Shown piece after piece: positions 55,975 to 64,000 of a DNA stretch of 64,000 bases. The position numbers and the translations under genes were made by a program. Numbering within the stretch: position 1 is the first letter of the stretch; every line of letters begins with the position of its first letter. This stretch comes from Paenibacillus sp. FSL R5-0766 (GTDB lineage Bacteria > Bacillota > Bacilli > Paenibacillales > Paenibacillaceae): NCBI RefSeq assembly GCF_037971845.1, contig NZ_CP150227.1, forward strand, positions 3,472,001 to 3,536,000, read 5' to 3'. A model generated the notes under the pieces. That model was not told the DNA's origin. It was given only the letters and a program-made list of their open reading frames with translations, and did no database searches.

Positions 55975-58248
55975 ATGGATAAATCAATCAATGAATTGTT
56001 GTCGGCATTGACGCTGGCCGAGAAAGCTTCACTCTGCGCAGGATTGAATATGTGGATGACAAAAGGAATCGAGCGATTAAACATTCCGCCAGTTCATATG
56101 TACGATGGCACAAACGGCATCCGTAAAACAAACAGCGATGAAGAAATGGGGATTACAACGGAAAATGTACCCGCAACCTGTTACCCTACGGGTTCAGCCA
56201 TCGGTTCTTCGTGGAATACGGAATTGTTATATGAAGTTGGTGTGGCACTGGGACGTGAATCAAAAACCATGGATATTGAGCTGCTGCTTGGACCGGGTGT
56301 CAATATGAAAAGAACGCCGCTTGGCGGAAGAAACTTCGAATACTACTCGGAAGACCCATACTTGACGGGGGAACTTGGGGCGGCGTTTATAAACGGGATC
56401 CAAAGCGAAGGCGTGGGCGCTTCTGTCAAACACTTTGCAGGAAATAACCAGGAGTTTGAAAAGATGGTAACCAGTTCGGAAATCGACGAGCGAACGCTTC
56501 GCGAGATTTACCTGAGCGCCTTTGAACGAATTATTAAGAAATCCGACCCTTGGACGGTGATGTGTTCTTATAATTTATTGAATGGAACGTATACAAGTGA
56601 GAACGAACATTTGCTGCATGACATTTTGAGAGAAGAGTGGGGTTATGAAGGTGTTGTTCTATCCGACTGGACAGCTGTTAATGATCGCATACGCGGTCTG
56701 AAGGCTGGGCTTGATCTGGAGATGCCGGGTCCCGCCAATTACAATGCCAAAGCGATCATTGAAGCGGTTCAGAACGGAAGCCTTTCCGAAGAACAGTTGG
56801 ATCGCAGCGTGGGACGGATTTTGAAGCTTGTTGAGCGGGTAACGGGCAAGAAGAATATGGATTCTTCTCCAGATTCGGACTATCATGCACTCGCACGTAA
56901 AGCGGCGGCCGAGAGTATTGTGCTTCTGAAAAATGAGAACGCGATTCTCCCGCTAGTGCAGGGGTCCATTTCGTCGATTGCCGTGATCGGACGGTTTGCC
57001 AAAAAACCGAGAATTCAGGGAGCGGGCAGTGCAAAGGTAACGCCTACAAATGTCGATATTCCATGGGACGAGATAAAAAATCTGGCTGGCGATGCCATGA
57101 CCCTGAATTATGCAGAAGGGTACCCGGAGGATGACTCCATCAATGATGAGCTAATTAAGGAAAGCGTCTCATTAGCGATGAATTCCGATGTTGCTGTATT
57201 GTTTGTTGGCCAACCGGAATATGCGGAATCGGAGATGCATGATTTGCAAGGCATTGATCTTCCCGAGCATCAAGTGAAATTGGTTCTTGCGGTAGCCGCA
57301 GTTCAACCCAAGTGTATTGTCGTAACGAGCAGTGGCTCCGCACTAGCGATGCGCCCATGGGTGCAGCATGTACCTGGTGTGATTCATTCGTGGTTGTCGG
57401 GTCAAGGCATGGGTAAAGTGATTGCAGATGTATTATTCGGACAGACAAATCCTTCGGGTAAACTGTCTGAGACATTCCCTGTCAAACTGTCGGACAACCC
57501 TTCACATATGCGAATTCGCGGAGAGAACGGCAAGCTGTATTATCGCGAAGGCCTGTTCGTGGGTTATCGGTATTATGACCGGAAAGAACTGGCACCTCAA
57601 TTCCCGTTTGGACACGGATTGTCTTACACATCGTTCTCCTATACGGATCTGGAAGTGTCTCAGACCCACACCGGTGTTACGGTCTCCTTCCAATTGAAAA
57701 ATAGCGGAAAGCGCAAGGGGAAAGAAGTTGTTCAACTGTATGTTCACGATGAAGAGTGCACATGGACCCGTCCAGAGAAAGAATTGAAAGCTTTTGCTAA
57801 AGTTGAACTAGAGCCGGGTGAAAAACGCAAGATTACTTTTGAACTGGAAGAGAGAGATTTTTCATACTACAACACCAAGTATAACCGTTGGGTGGCTGAG
57901 ACCGGGTTTTTCCAAATTTCACTTGGCAGCTCGTCCAAAGATATCCGAATTACGGAACGTCTGCATTGTGACTTTGGTAAGGAAGAAATCACGTTCCACA
58001 AATTCAGTCTGCTCAGTGAGTGGATGAGTGATCCTGCAGCGAAAAAGGAATTGGAGCATTGCCTGAATGAAATGAACGAGCACGTTACGGACAAGGTATA
58101 TCTTAACGAGGAGTTTGTAGGATTCTGGGCAGATTTCCCGATGATCAAAGTATTCCAAATGTTCGGTCAACAATGGATGAATGAACGTTCACCTGATGAA
58201 ATTATTAATGAACTTATCGCCAAGGTTAACCAGGCACGTAATGAATAG
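55975..58248 (+). CDS. GH3 beta-glucosidase
   Basis: A 757-residue GH3 enzyme with no signal peptide. The TIM-barrel domain holds LLGPGVNMKRTPLGGRNFEYYSEDP (family signature, quoted as one landmark of its own in two halves), SVKHFAGNNQE and the nucleophile Asp in GVVLSDWTAVNDR near residue 231. The alpha/beta sandwich follows, then a fibronectin-like C-terminal domain (VVQLYVHDEE). It probably removes beta-linked glucose or similar sugars from imported oligomers. The ATG at 55975 has GAAGGG eight bases upstream. It ends the EIIC-GH3 operon before a strong hairpin. Confidence 0.93.
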   Translation: MDKSINELLSALTLAEKASLCAGLNMWMTKGIERLNIPPVHMYDGTNGIRKTNSDEEMGITTENVPATCYPTGSAIGSSWNTELLYEVGVALGRESKTMDIELLLGPGVNMKRTPLGGRNFEYYSEDPYLTGELGAAFINGIQSEGVGASVKHFAGNNQEFEKMVTSSEIDERTLREIYLSAFERIIKKSDPWTVMCSYNLLNGTYTSENEHLLHDILREEWGYEGVVLSDWTAVNDRIRGLKAGLDLEMPGPANYNAKAIIEAVQNGSLSEEQLDRSVGRILKLVERVTGKKNMDSSPDSDYHALARKAAAESIVLLKNENAILPLVQGSISSIAVIGRFAKKPRIQGAGSAKVTPTNVDIPWDEIKNLAGDAMTLNYAEGYPEDDSINDELIKESVSLAMNSDVAVLFVGQPEYAESEMHDLQGIDLPEHQVKLVLAVAAVQPKCIVVTSSGSALAMRPWVQHVPGVIHSWLSGQGMGKVIADVLFGQTNPSGKLSETFPVKLSDNPSHMRIRGENGKLYYREGLFVGYRYYDRKELAPQFPFGHGLSYTSFSYTDLEVSQTHTGVTVSFQLKNSGKRKGKEVVQLYVHDEECTWTRPEKELKAFAKVELEPGEKRKITFELEERDFSYYNTKYNRWVAETGFFQISLGSSSKDIRITERLHCDFGKEEITFHKFSLLSEWMSDPAAKKELEHCLNEMNEHVTDKVYLNEEFVGFWADFPMIKVFQMFGQQWMNERSPDEIINELIAKVNQARNE

Positions 58249-58253
58249 TTAAG

Positions 58254-58308
58254 TAAAAGAAAAACCAAGTTCAATCCCGTACAAAGGAGATGAACTTGGT
58301 TTCTTTTT
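58254..58308 (+). terminator. Terminator after GH3 gene
   Basis: AACCAAGTTCA (58263-58273) and TGAACTTGGTT (58291-58301) pair, with the stem extended by an AAAAGA/TCTTTT pairing and a T-rich tail. Confidence 0.85.
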
Positions 58309-58323
58309 ATTCATCAGACGAAT

Positions 58324-58342
58324 GATATTGATTATTGTTCTC
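58324..58342 (+). promoter_or_regulatory. Candidate Fur box ahead of iron-type binding protein
   Basis: GATATTGATTATTGTTCTC agrees with the 19-base Fur consensus (GATAATGATAATCATTATC) at 14 positions by eye. It lies about 100 bases before the binding-protein start and upstream of a TATACT -10 box at 58368-58373. Iron repression of the gene is the implied control. Confidence 0.55.
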
Positions 58343-58438
58343 ATTTACACACTTCGACATTTACTGTATACTGACAATAGTTATTTTACATATGGGTCTA
58401 AAAGACAAGAGTGAATTGAAAAGGGAGAGATTATTTAC

Positions 58439-59521
58439 ATGTTGGTATCCGTTAAAAAAGGGATGTTTCTTTGTTTGATTACTGCAATGATTCTGGTGCT
58501 CGCAGCGTGTTCAGGCAACAATGGTGGCAGCGAAGATGCAAATGGCAGTTCACAGCAAGCTGCGGAGAGCAGCACCACGAATGCAACAACAAATGGGGAA
58601 CAAACCGACGCTGACGCTTCAGCACCTGCCGAAACAACTTACCCGGTAACCGTTTCAAACTATACAACAGAGAACGGCACATGGGTGAAGAAGGATCAAA
58701 CGTTTGACAAGGCACCTGAACGAGTAGTTGCCAATACCCAAGGCGCAGCCGAGCTGATGATTCGCCTTGGTTTGACAGACAAACTTGTAGGTGTAGCTGC
58801 GTTGTTTGGTAGTGTACCTGAAGATATTGCTGATGAGTTTAAAAAAATTCCTGTGCTTGCTGAAGGCTATGTAGGTAAGGAAGTGACAATAGGTGCTTCG
58901 CCTGATCTGGTTGTGGGGCGTGGTGGATTGTTTGAGGATGCGGACTGGGGTGTTGGTACAGTAAGCAGCTTGAATGATATGGGGATTAAAACGTATGTAC
59001 AAAGCACCAGTGTTCCTGATGCATCGTTAGATAGTCTGTATCAGGATATTACTGAATTAGGTGAGATATTCAACGTACAAGCGAATGCAGCGGCGTATAT
59101 TGAGACACTTAAAGCACGCGAGAATGCCTTGTCGGCCCGAGCTAGCGCTGAAACGATCAATTATGCATCATTTTCGGATAATGGTGATGGAACTATTGGA
59201 ATCTACAACGGAAATGGTGATACGTTTATTGAAAGTGCAATGTCATTAATCAATATGCATAATATGCTGATTAATGAAACCGGCACACTCAGTCTGGAGA
59301 AGTTAATCGAGATTAATCCGGATGCGATGATTATTTCGAGGTATGCAGGTGGTATTGATCCTGAGCAGACGATTGAAAAGCTGCTTGCCAACAAACAGGT
59401 ACAAAACATTAACGCAGTTAAAAACAAAAAAATCTACATTATTGATTTCAACAACTTCTGGGGTTACGGGGATTCCATCTTCACAGGTGTAGAAGGACTC
59501 GCTGATGATCTCGGGTTGTAA
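58439..59521 (+). CDS. Iron-siderophore type ABC substrate-binding lipoprotein
   Basis: A 360-residue FecB/FhuD-class binding protein. The lipoprotein signal ends in LVLAACSGN with the lipidated Cys near residue 24, followed by a low-complexity linker rich in Ser, Thr and Ala. The mature part has ERVVANTQGAAELMIRLGL, TIGASPDLVVGRG and IDFNNFWGYGDSIFTG, the usual blocks of class III metal-chelate binding proteins. No permease or ATPase is next to it, so it must work with a transporter encoded elsewhere. A candidate Fur box upstream and AAGGGAGA before the ATG are visible. Confidence 0.92.
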   Translation: MLVSVKKGMFLCLITAMILVLAACSGNNGGSEDANGSSQQAAESSTTNATTNGEQTDADASAPAETTYPVTVSNYTTENGTWVKKDQTFDKAPERVVANTQGAAELMIRLGLTDKLVGVAALFGSVPEDIADEFKKIPVLAEGYVGKEVTIGASPDLVVGRGGLFEDADWGVGTVSSLNDMGIKTYVQSTSVPDASLDSLYQDITELGEIFNVQANAAAYIETLKARENALSARASAETINYASFSDNGDGTIGIYNGNGDTFIESAMSLINMHNMLINETGTLSLEKLIEINPDAMIISRYAGGIDPEQTIEKLLANKQVQNINAVKNKKIYIIDFNNFWGYGDSIFTGVEGLADDLGL

Positions 59522-59550
59522 TGAAGCCAAGTACAAAAACATAGTACCAT

Positions 59551-59580
59551 TAAAAGTCGCTATTTTAGCGGCTTTTTTTG
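59551..59580 (+). terminator. Terminator after binding-protein gene
   Basis: AAAAGTCGC and GCGGCTTTT pair around TATTTTA with a T run. It and its CCATT flank are almost identical to the codA terminator at 13883-13910. Confidence 0.85.
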
Positions 59581-59668
59581 TTATCAGGGACCAAATTCCT
59601 GTCTAAAGCTGTTCCCGGTCAGCCTGAATGATAGCGAGAATGGAGTGAACGCTCTATTTTAATACGAT

Positions 59669-59713
59669 TTGACTTGTGAATATATTATCGGTATAGTGTG
59701 AATAAGTTCACAC
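59669..59713 (+). promoter_or_regulatory. Promoter and palindromic operator of the TetR gene
   Basis: TTGACT (59669-59674) and TATAGT (59692-59697) have 17-base spacing. Overlapping the end of the -10, GTGTGAATAAGTTCACAC (59696-59713) is a perfect inverted repeat with a four-base centre, the size and position expected for autorepression by the TetR-type protein encoded 20 bases downstream. Confidence 0.7.
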
Positions 59714-59733
59714 TTTACATCAAGGAGTAATCT

Positions 59734-60393
59734 ATGCCAAAAAATACTTTCTTTCGTTTAGACGAAACAAGGCGTGAGGAAATATCGAATAGCGCTATGC
59801 ATCTTTTTGTTGATAATCTTTACGAGGATATAACTATGAAGATGGTTTTGGATAGTTTGTCCATGCACCCCGGAACATTTTATCGGTATTTTGAAGACAA
59901 AGATGACCTTTATTGTCACTTAATACGTAATGTGACCCAGAAAAGAGCTGCATATTTCAGTAACAGTAATGAAGATTCCCTTTACAGCTATTTCCTTACT
60001 GGTTTATTCGGTAACGTTAATGGCATGGTGACCGAGCCACTGAATGAGTTGGAAATCAAACTGACTAAAACATTTTCATATATTCCTGAGGACATTTTGC
60101 TGAAAGTATATGTGAATGTGTTAAAGGGCGAGTCATTCCCCATGATCAAGGACATTTTACGCCGAATGAGGGTTGATGGATATCTCCGACCGGATGTTGA
60201 CGACGACCTGATTTCTTTTATGTTTGAGTCAATGCAGCTTAATTTAATCTTGTTTTTTAGGGAATTCGATATTAAGGACTCTGAGCTGCAACATAAGATC
60301 AGCAAGTACTTTGCTGAATTTATGGGTCATGGGCTGCTTGAAGATCATAAATATTCTGAAATGGTTAGCGATCTCAAGGGGGAAAGAAAATGA
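59734..60393 (+). CDS. TetR-family transcriptional regulator
   Basis: A 219-residue regulator. The N-terminal helix-turn-helix reads MKMVLDSLSMHPGTFYRYFEDKDDLY (helix pair with the GTFYRYF landmark) at residues about 30-55, with a divergent C-terminal ligand-binding domain. It overlaps the hydrolase gene by four bases (ATGA), and a palindromic operator lies at its promoter, so the two probably form an autoregulated operon. AAGGAG is upstream. The ligand is unknown and may be a substrate of the hydrolase. Confidence 0.92.
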   Translation: MPKNTFFRLDETRREEISNSAMHLFVDNLYEDITMKMVLDSLSMHPGTFYRYFEDKDDLYCHLIRNVTQKRAAYFSNSNEDSLYSYFLTGLFGNVNGMVTEPLNELEIKLTKTFSYIPEDILLKVYVNVLKGESFPMIKDILRRMRVDGYLRPDVDDDLISFMFESMQLNLILFFREFDIKDSELQHKISKYFAEFMGHGLLEDHKYSEMVSDLKGERK

Positions 60394-61526
60394 AAACCTA
60401 TAATGCATTTCCAGAACCAACTGGCGGCTATACTGTCGGTCGAACCCAGATGGATTTTGAGTACACGGCATCAGATTACTCCAAAAGAGAACTGACCGCT
60501 TTTGTGTATTATCCGTCTGACAGTAGCGAAGGTAAGACTACATCAACGTACATGTTTCCTGAAGTCTACGAGATGTTTAAAGAGCAGCCACTTGTCACTG
60601 CGTTGAAGGATGTTTTCTCTATAGATATCAAGACCCAGTGTTACGACGACCTTGCTCTCTCCGGGAAGGAAAAGCGCTATCCAGTGTTATTCTATGTTTG
60701 CGGCGGGGGCGGTTCTCCAGAATGGGGTACAGTGCTCTGTACAGACTTGGCAAGCATGGGGTATGTTGTGGTAAGCATCGGCCATCAGAATAGCACGATG
60801 TATAAACGTAAAGATGGGCGACTGTTTAATGTATCCAAGGATTTTTCGGATGTCATTACAGCGTTTGGTGAAGATCCTGAGATGCTGGCGTTGGCTGGTA
60901 AGATGGAGATGCGTCCTGACGATGAAACTGCCATTGAGATGTGCCGTAACGTGCTTGCACTACCGATACTTTCCAAGATAACAGAGTATAGTGAATCACA
61001 GGCAGAAGATGTAAGGTATGTAGCCGATTATCTTTACAAACTGGATTCTGGAGAGCTGAATTCCATCTTTAAGGGCAGATTGTTGCTTGACATCGGCATG
61101 GGCATAGTCGGACATTCTTATGGAGGGCCTACGACGGCGATGGTTTGTCGGGATGACGACCGATTCACCTGCGGGATTGGCTTGGATAGCAGTGCGTTTG
61201 GCCTTCTTGACAGCGATCTTAAGAAACCCTTCTTGCTCCTGTTTTGTGAACCTAACTATAATATGAATGCGATTATTGGCGCTAGCAATAGCATGGAAAC
61301 CTATTATTTCTCAGTTGATCGTGTTGCGCATTTGGATTACTGTGACATCGTGTTTACCAGTGTTAATGAGGAACTCAGAGGCAAACGGGATGTTATGGAG
61401 ATGCGAAATCTTGTTACAGACTATGCGAAGAACTTTTTTGATCATTACATACTGCAGAAGGCAACAAGTGTGGAAAGTCTGTCATACGATGGTGTGGAAT
61501 TGATCAAGAAGACCGGCAACAAGTGA
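60390..61526 (+). CDS. Alpha/beta hydrolase (PAF acetylhydrolase-like)
   Basis: A 378-residue hydrolase of the alpha/beta fold. The nucleophile elbow is GIVGHSYGGPTTAM (Ser near residue 242), and the oxyanion segment is VLFYVCGGGG. VAHLDYCDIVF near residue 312 may provide the catalytic His. Overall layout resembles platelet-activating factor acetylhydrolase and related esterases. There is no signal peptide. It is translationally coupled to TetR, so induction by an ester-containing compound is plausible. Substrate unknown. Confidence 0.87.
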   Translation: MKTYNAFPEPTGGYTVGRTQMDFEYTASDYSKRELTAFVYYPSDSSEGKTTSTYMFPEVYEMFKEQPLVTALKDVFSIDIKTQCYDDLALSGKEKRYPVLFYVCGGGGSPEWGTVLCTDLASMGYVVVSIGHQNSTMYKRKDGRLFNVSKDFSDVITAFGEDPEMLALAGKMEMRPDDETAIEMCRNVLALPILSKITEYSESQAEDVRYVADYLYKLDSGELNSIFKGRLLLDIGMGIVGHSYGGPTTAMVCRDDDRFTCGIGLDSSAFGLLDSDLKKPFLLLFCEPNYNMNAIIGASNSMETYYFSVDRVAHLDYCDIVFTSVNEELRGKRDVMEMRNLVTDYAKNFFDHYILQKATSVESLSYDGVELIKKTGNK

Positions 61527-61594
61527 CATAACCGAGAGACTGCTGGTTAATGCATGTCAATTAAAGCATGTCAAAGAGCTGGCCGTACAGACGC

Positions 61595-61630
61595 AGAGCC
61601 GATAACCCCTATTACGCGGTTATCGGCTCT
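61595..61630. terminator. Hairpin between hydrolase and cupin genes
   Basis: AGAGCCGATAACC and GGTTATCGGCTCT form a perfect 13-pair stem with a 10-base loop. T content after the stem is low, so it may serve as a weak bidirectional terminator between convergent genes. Confidence 0.6.
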
Positions 61631-61671
61631 CTGATATTACAAATTGACATTCTGGTTCCAATAACTGACGC

Positions 61672-62010
61672 TTATTCGGCCTTAGTCCCGCCAGTGTTTA
61701 CTTCGCTTCCAGGTTCCATCAACATGATATGACATTCCTTTTCGGCGGAAGGTTTGATCTCGACTCCTTTAGGGACAATATACATCTCGCCCTTGGAAAT
61801 CTTCACTTGCCCATCACGAAAATCAATTATCATTTCCCCTTCGAGCACAAAAAATAACTTGTCAGTCTCCTCATGAACATGCCACTCAAAATCTCCAGCA
61901 ATCTTAACGATCTTAAATTGATAGTCATTCATTTCACCAATGAGTTTCGGAGACCAAAGATCGTTTAATTTCGAAAATTCCTCATTTAATTGAATAGCTT
62001 GATAGTGCAT
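61672..62010 (-). CDS. Cupin-domain protein
   Basis: A 112-residue single-domain cupin. The two motifs are DFEWHVHEETDKLFFVLEGE (metal histidines and Glu) and KISKGEMYIVPKGVEIKPSA. Small cupins of this kind act as isomerases, dioxygenases or sensory proteins; none can be chosen here. The start at 62010 has AGGAGG at six bases; the earlier ATG at 62016 overlaps that site. Confidence 0.9.
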   Translation of the reverse strand: MHYQAIQLNEEFSKLNDLWSPKLIGEMNDYQFKIVKIAGDFEWHVHEETDKLFFVLEGEMIIDFRDGQVKISKGEMYIVPKGVEIKPSAEKECHIMLMEPGSEVNTGGTKAE

Positions 62011-62089
62011 CGTCATTCCTCCTGTGTATTAATCCTATATGTTCAGTATACTGATCTAAGCTTTGGTATAACATGGATGCCTATTGAAA

Positions 62090-62917
62090 TCAGGATGGAT
62101 TATTGATGAACTTCAGACGATACTCCGTAGGAGAAATACCACATTGTTTCTTAAACACTCTGCTAAAATAAAAGGGGTCAGCAATGCCAACGGTCTCGGC
62201 AATCTGTTGTACAGACACATCACTTGCCAATAACATTTGCTGTGCCATGTTTATACGATATTTCAATACATATTCTGCTGGACCCATACCTGCATGTCTT
62301 CTAAACACGTAGGAAAGTCGATTTCGATTAACTTTATTTTGTTCTGCAAGTGAGGCGACAGTCAGATTTTGATCATAGTATTCTTGGATATAGGTAGAGA
62401 CGCGTTCGAATAAAACATCTGATTCACAACTATTTTGCCTATGATCAACACATATTAAAGTCTCATTCAGTACATCGCGAAACAGCATCTCGGTCTGAAA
62501 CTTTGAAATACCTCCACGCTGGTTATACACATGCCAAAGACGCGTGATTAATTCGATCAGACGTGGGGACTGACCCGTTGATAATTCAAAATGCTGATGA
62601 GAAAAGCTTGTCTCTTCGAGGTCCGAACTACATATCCGGTATAAAACGAGGATGTATTCCCAGTCCGTTCTATGAAACACGGTTTGATCCAGTTTCATTT
62701 TCGCGCCCCCATGTACAACTTTTCCTGGTGAAAAAATATAGGGCGTACCATCAAATTGAAATTGTATTTTTCCTGTAAGAGGAAATACAAATCCAGGAAA
62801 AGAATCGGTATAGTCAGCCTGGGGAACCCCTGGATTTTTAGCATATCGATATACTCCTTCGACTTGAAAAGGAATGTGTGCAAAATGGGCTGCTAACTGA
62901 TTAACGTCTACTTTCAC
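62090..62917 (-). CDS. AraC-family transcriptional regulator
   Basis: A 275-residue AraC regulator. The N-terminal sensor resembles a cupin/AraC-binding domain (FPLTGKIQFQFDGTPYIFSPGKVVHGG in two halves), and residues about 175-275 hold the paired helix-turn-helix (VASLAEQNKVNRNRLSYVF and IAETVGIADPFYFSRVFKK). It starts at GTG with GAGGT upstream. It is divergent from a sensor kinase gene, and a near-perfect Fur box lies between them, so iron may control one or both genes. Confidence 0.92.
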   Translation of the reverse strand: MKVDVNQLAAHFAHIPFQVEGVYRYAKNPGVPQADYTDSFPGFVFPLTGKIQFQFDGTPYIFSPGKVVHGGAKMKLDQTVFHRTDWEYILVLYRICSSDLEETSFSHQHFELSTGQSPRLIELITRLWHVYNQRGGISKFQTEMLFRDVLNETLICVDHRQNSCESDVLFERVSTYIQEYYDQNLTVASLAEQNKVNRNRLSYVFRRHAGMGPAEYVLKYRINMAQQMLLASDVSVQQIAETVGIADPFYFSRVFKKQCGISPTEYRLKFINNPS

Positions 62918-62991
62918 ATTACGTACCTCATTTCAAAAGTGTTTGCCGGTCATTCTAAGATAAATCGTTGTGCACCTTACTCCAACATTAT

Positions 62992-63006
62992 TGATAACGA
63001 TTATCA
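62992..63006. promoter_or_regulatory. Near-perfect Fur box between AraC and sensor kinase genes
   Basis: TGATAACGATTATCA agrees with the 7-1-7 Fur consensus TGATAATNATTATCA at every fixed position but one. It covers the -35 region of a plus-strand promoter whose TATAAT is at 63018-63023, and it is 75 bases before the AraC start on the other strand. Iron repression of the kinase operon, the AraC gene or both is expected. Confidence 0.78.
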
Positions 63007-63136
63007 CTGTCAACATATATAATGAAAAGGTTACTTTCGGCTAAATAAAAACCAGCGTTCCATATGGGCAATAGAATCCATCTTGTGTTAACATGTGCAC
63101 TAACTAATCCAATAGTTTGTTTGAGAAGGGGAACCC

Positions 63137-64000
63137 ATGTCCATTCGAATAAAAATGCTGCTGTCCTTCACGGGCATGCTTGTTATAAGTCTGCTGTTCA
63201 TCTTGCTTACCGCAAGTCTGTATACGATTGCGGCCACAGGGGATCTACAGAGTTTCCGCGATATATACAAGGTACATTATCAGATCAACCCCCTGACTGA
63301 ACAGGGAGAATCGATCTTTCAAGAGATGAAGTTTCTGGCCAAAAATGACCCGGACGACCTGCAGAATAAGGTTTTGCTGCGTGAATATGATATGAAACTT
63401 CGAGCTGAGAAGTCAGGGCTCTACGTCAGACGGGAGAATAGTCAGATCTTCGAATCACTGACCTTCAACCAGCCAGAACTGAAGCAGGCACTGCCTGCTT
63501 ATGATCTTAACAATTATCAGATTCGGAGCACCTTCAATATTGGTGAGCGATTTTACGCGTATGCAAAATTTGATTTTCAATATTCAGATGGGGAACGTGG
63601 GAGTATCTTTGTCATTCGTGAGAGAAGCCCCTTTGCGGAGCTTACTCGTAAGTTGCTGCCTGTGATGTCATTCCTGCTTATTGGTGTCCTCATCATTGCA
63701 AATCTACTCTTGTTCCGCTGGATCACGCGCAGCTTCATTAAACCCTTGAATCAACTACGAAGTTCAGCCGAACATATTAAGGATGGCAATCTATCCTTTG
63801 AACTTCAGCTAAACTCCAATGACGAGGTTGGCCAACTCAGCGAAGCGTTTGAGAGCATGCGGAATCAATTACAGCTCTCCTATGCGTTACGTCAGCAGGA
63901 CGAAGTGAACCGCAAAGAGCTTATCTCCAACATTTCGCATGATCTCCGTACACCCATTACCAATATCAAAGGGTATATTGAGGGTATTCGTGACGGAGTG
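63137..64000 (+). CDS. Two-component sensor histidine kinase, N-terminal part
   Basis: The frame is open to the window edge, giving 288 residues. A membrane helix lies near residues 8-32 (MLLSFTGMLVISLLFILLTA), an extracellular sensor of about 140 residues follows, and a second helix lies near 175-197 (LPVMSFLLIGVLIIANLLLF). A HAMP domain (about 198-250) precedes the start of the phosphoacceptor domain, with the H-box NISHDLRTPITNIKGYIEG. The ATP-binding domain is beyond the window. It starts after GAAGGGG and sits under a promoter overlapped by a Fur box. A response regulator gene is likely downstream. Confidence 0.93.
   Translation, partial: MSIRIKMLLSFTGMLVISLLFILLTASLYTIAATGDLQSFRDIYKVHYQINPLTEQGESIFQEMKFLAKNDPDDLQNKVLLREYDMKLRAEKSGLYVRRENSQIFESLTFNQPELKQALPAYDLNNYQIRSTFNIGERFYAYAKFDFQYSDGERGSIFVIRERSPFAELTRKLLPVMSFLLIGVLIIANLLLFRWITRSFIKPLNQLRSSAEHIKDGNLSFELQLNSNDEVGQLSEAFESMRNQLQLSYALRQQDEVNRKELISNISHDLRTPITNIKGYIEGIRDGV

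Noticed and set aside
61552..61575. Two copies of GCATGTCAA close together
   Set aside because: Nine-base direct repeat only, with no third copy and no regular spacing, so it is not a CRISPR or integration site.

Overview
The window reads as a stretch of chromosome from a spore-forming, carbohydrate-degrading Firmicute, most likely Paenibacillus or a close relative. The inference rests on AGGAGG-type ribosome sites, YesN/YesM two-component pairs beside LplB/LplC-type permeases, LicT-type antiterminators with their RNA targets, a PyrR attenuator, a GerAB germination-permease remnant and many cytoplasmic glycosidases. No rRNA, tRNA or CRISPR array was seen. Product names rest on motifs and family resemblance read by eye; no database search was run.

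Layout. 0-4.3 kb: a beta-glucoside PTS operon (licT-type antiterminator, RAT/terminator, EIIBCA, 6-phospho-beta-glucosidase). 4.4-8.2 kb: an odd small frameshifted ORF, an APH-fold phosphotransferase, and an AraC regulator divergent from a GH4 glycosidase with an unusual metal-site motif. 8.2-13.9 kb: LysR divergent from an acetoacetate-decarboxylase-like gene plus a ketopantoate-reductase-like gene, then codBA behind a PyrR attenuator. 14-21.5 kb: a six-gene reverse-strand operon (MBL hydrolase, HAD phosphatase, binding protein, fused permease, ATPase, HAD phosphatase) with a divergent SorC-type regulator, which I interpret as uptake of a phosphorylated or anionic metabolite. 21.6-29.7 kb: an accessory zone with a deleted gerAB pseudogene, WYL regulator, extra methionine aminopeptidase, a complete IS30-family element, a DUF418 protein and an AT-rich group of small genes.

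29.8-35.4 kb: a second beta-glucoside locus with a reverse-strand licT and EIIBCA, each behind its own RAT/terminator, and a divergent GH4 6-phospho-beta-glucosidase followed by a LacI regulator. 35.6-36.9 kb: ArsR-type regulator coupled to an aldo/keto reductase. 36.9-46.5 kb: YesN/YesM, an LplB/LplC/binding-protein importer and two related GH43-like proteins, one secreted and one cytoplasmic; no ATPase is encoded, so a shared MsmX-type ATPase is expected. 46.6-51.9 kb: DinB-like protein, DinG/XPD-type helicase, and PdxR divergent from a pdxS with no pdxT beside it. 52-58.3 kb: an AraC regulator fused to a GH39 glycosidase, a lone cellobiose-type EIIC and a GH3 beta-glucosidase. 58.3-64 kb: an iron-type binding lipoprotein, a TetR/alpha-beta hydrolase pair, a cupin protein, an AraC regulator, and the start of a sensor kinase beneath a near-perfect Fur box.

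The dominant theme is oligosaccharide and beta-glucoside use under layered control: RNA antitermination, AraC/LacI/SorC repressors or activators, a two-component system and candidate catabolite-repression sites. The most unusual items are the regulator-glycosidase fusion, the uncharacterised phosphatase/ABC operon, the GH4 enzyme with a CDSHH motif, and several genes whose best ribosome site points at an ATT codon.
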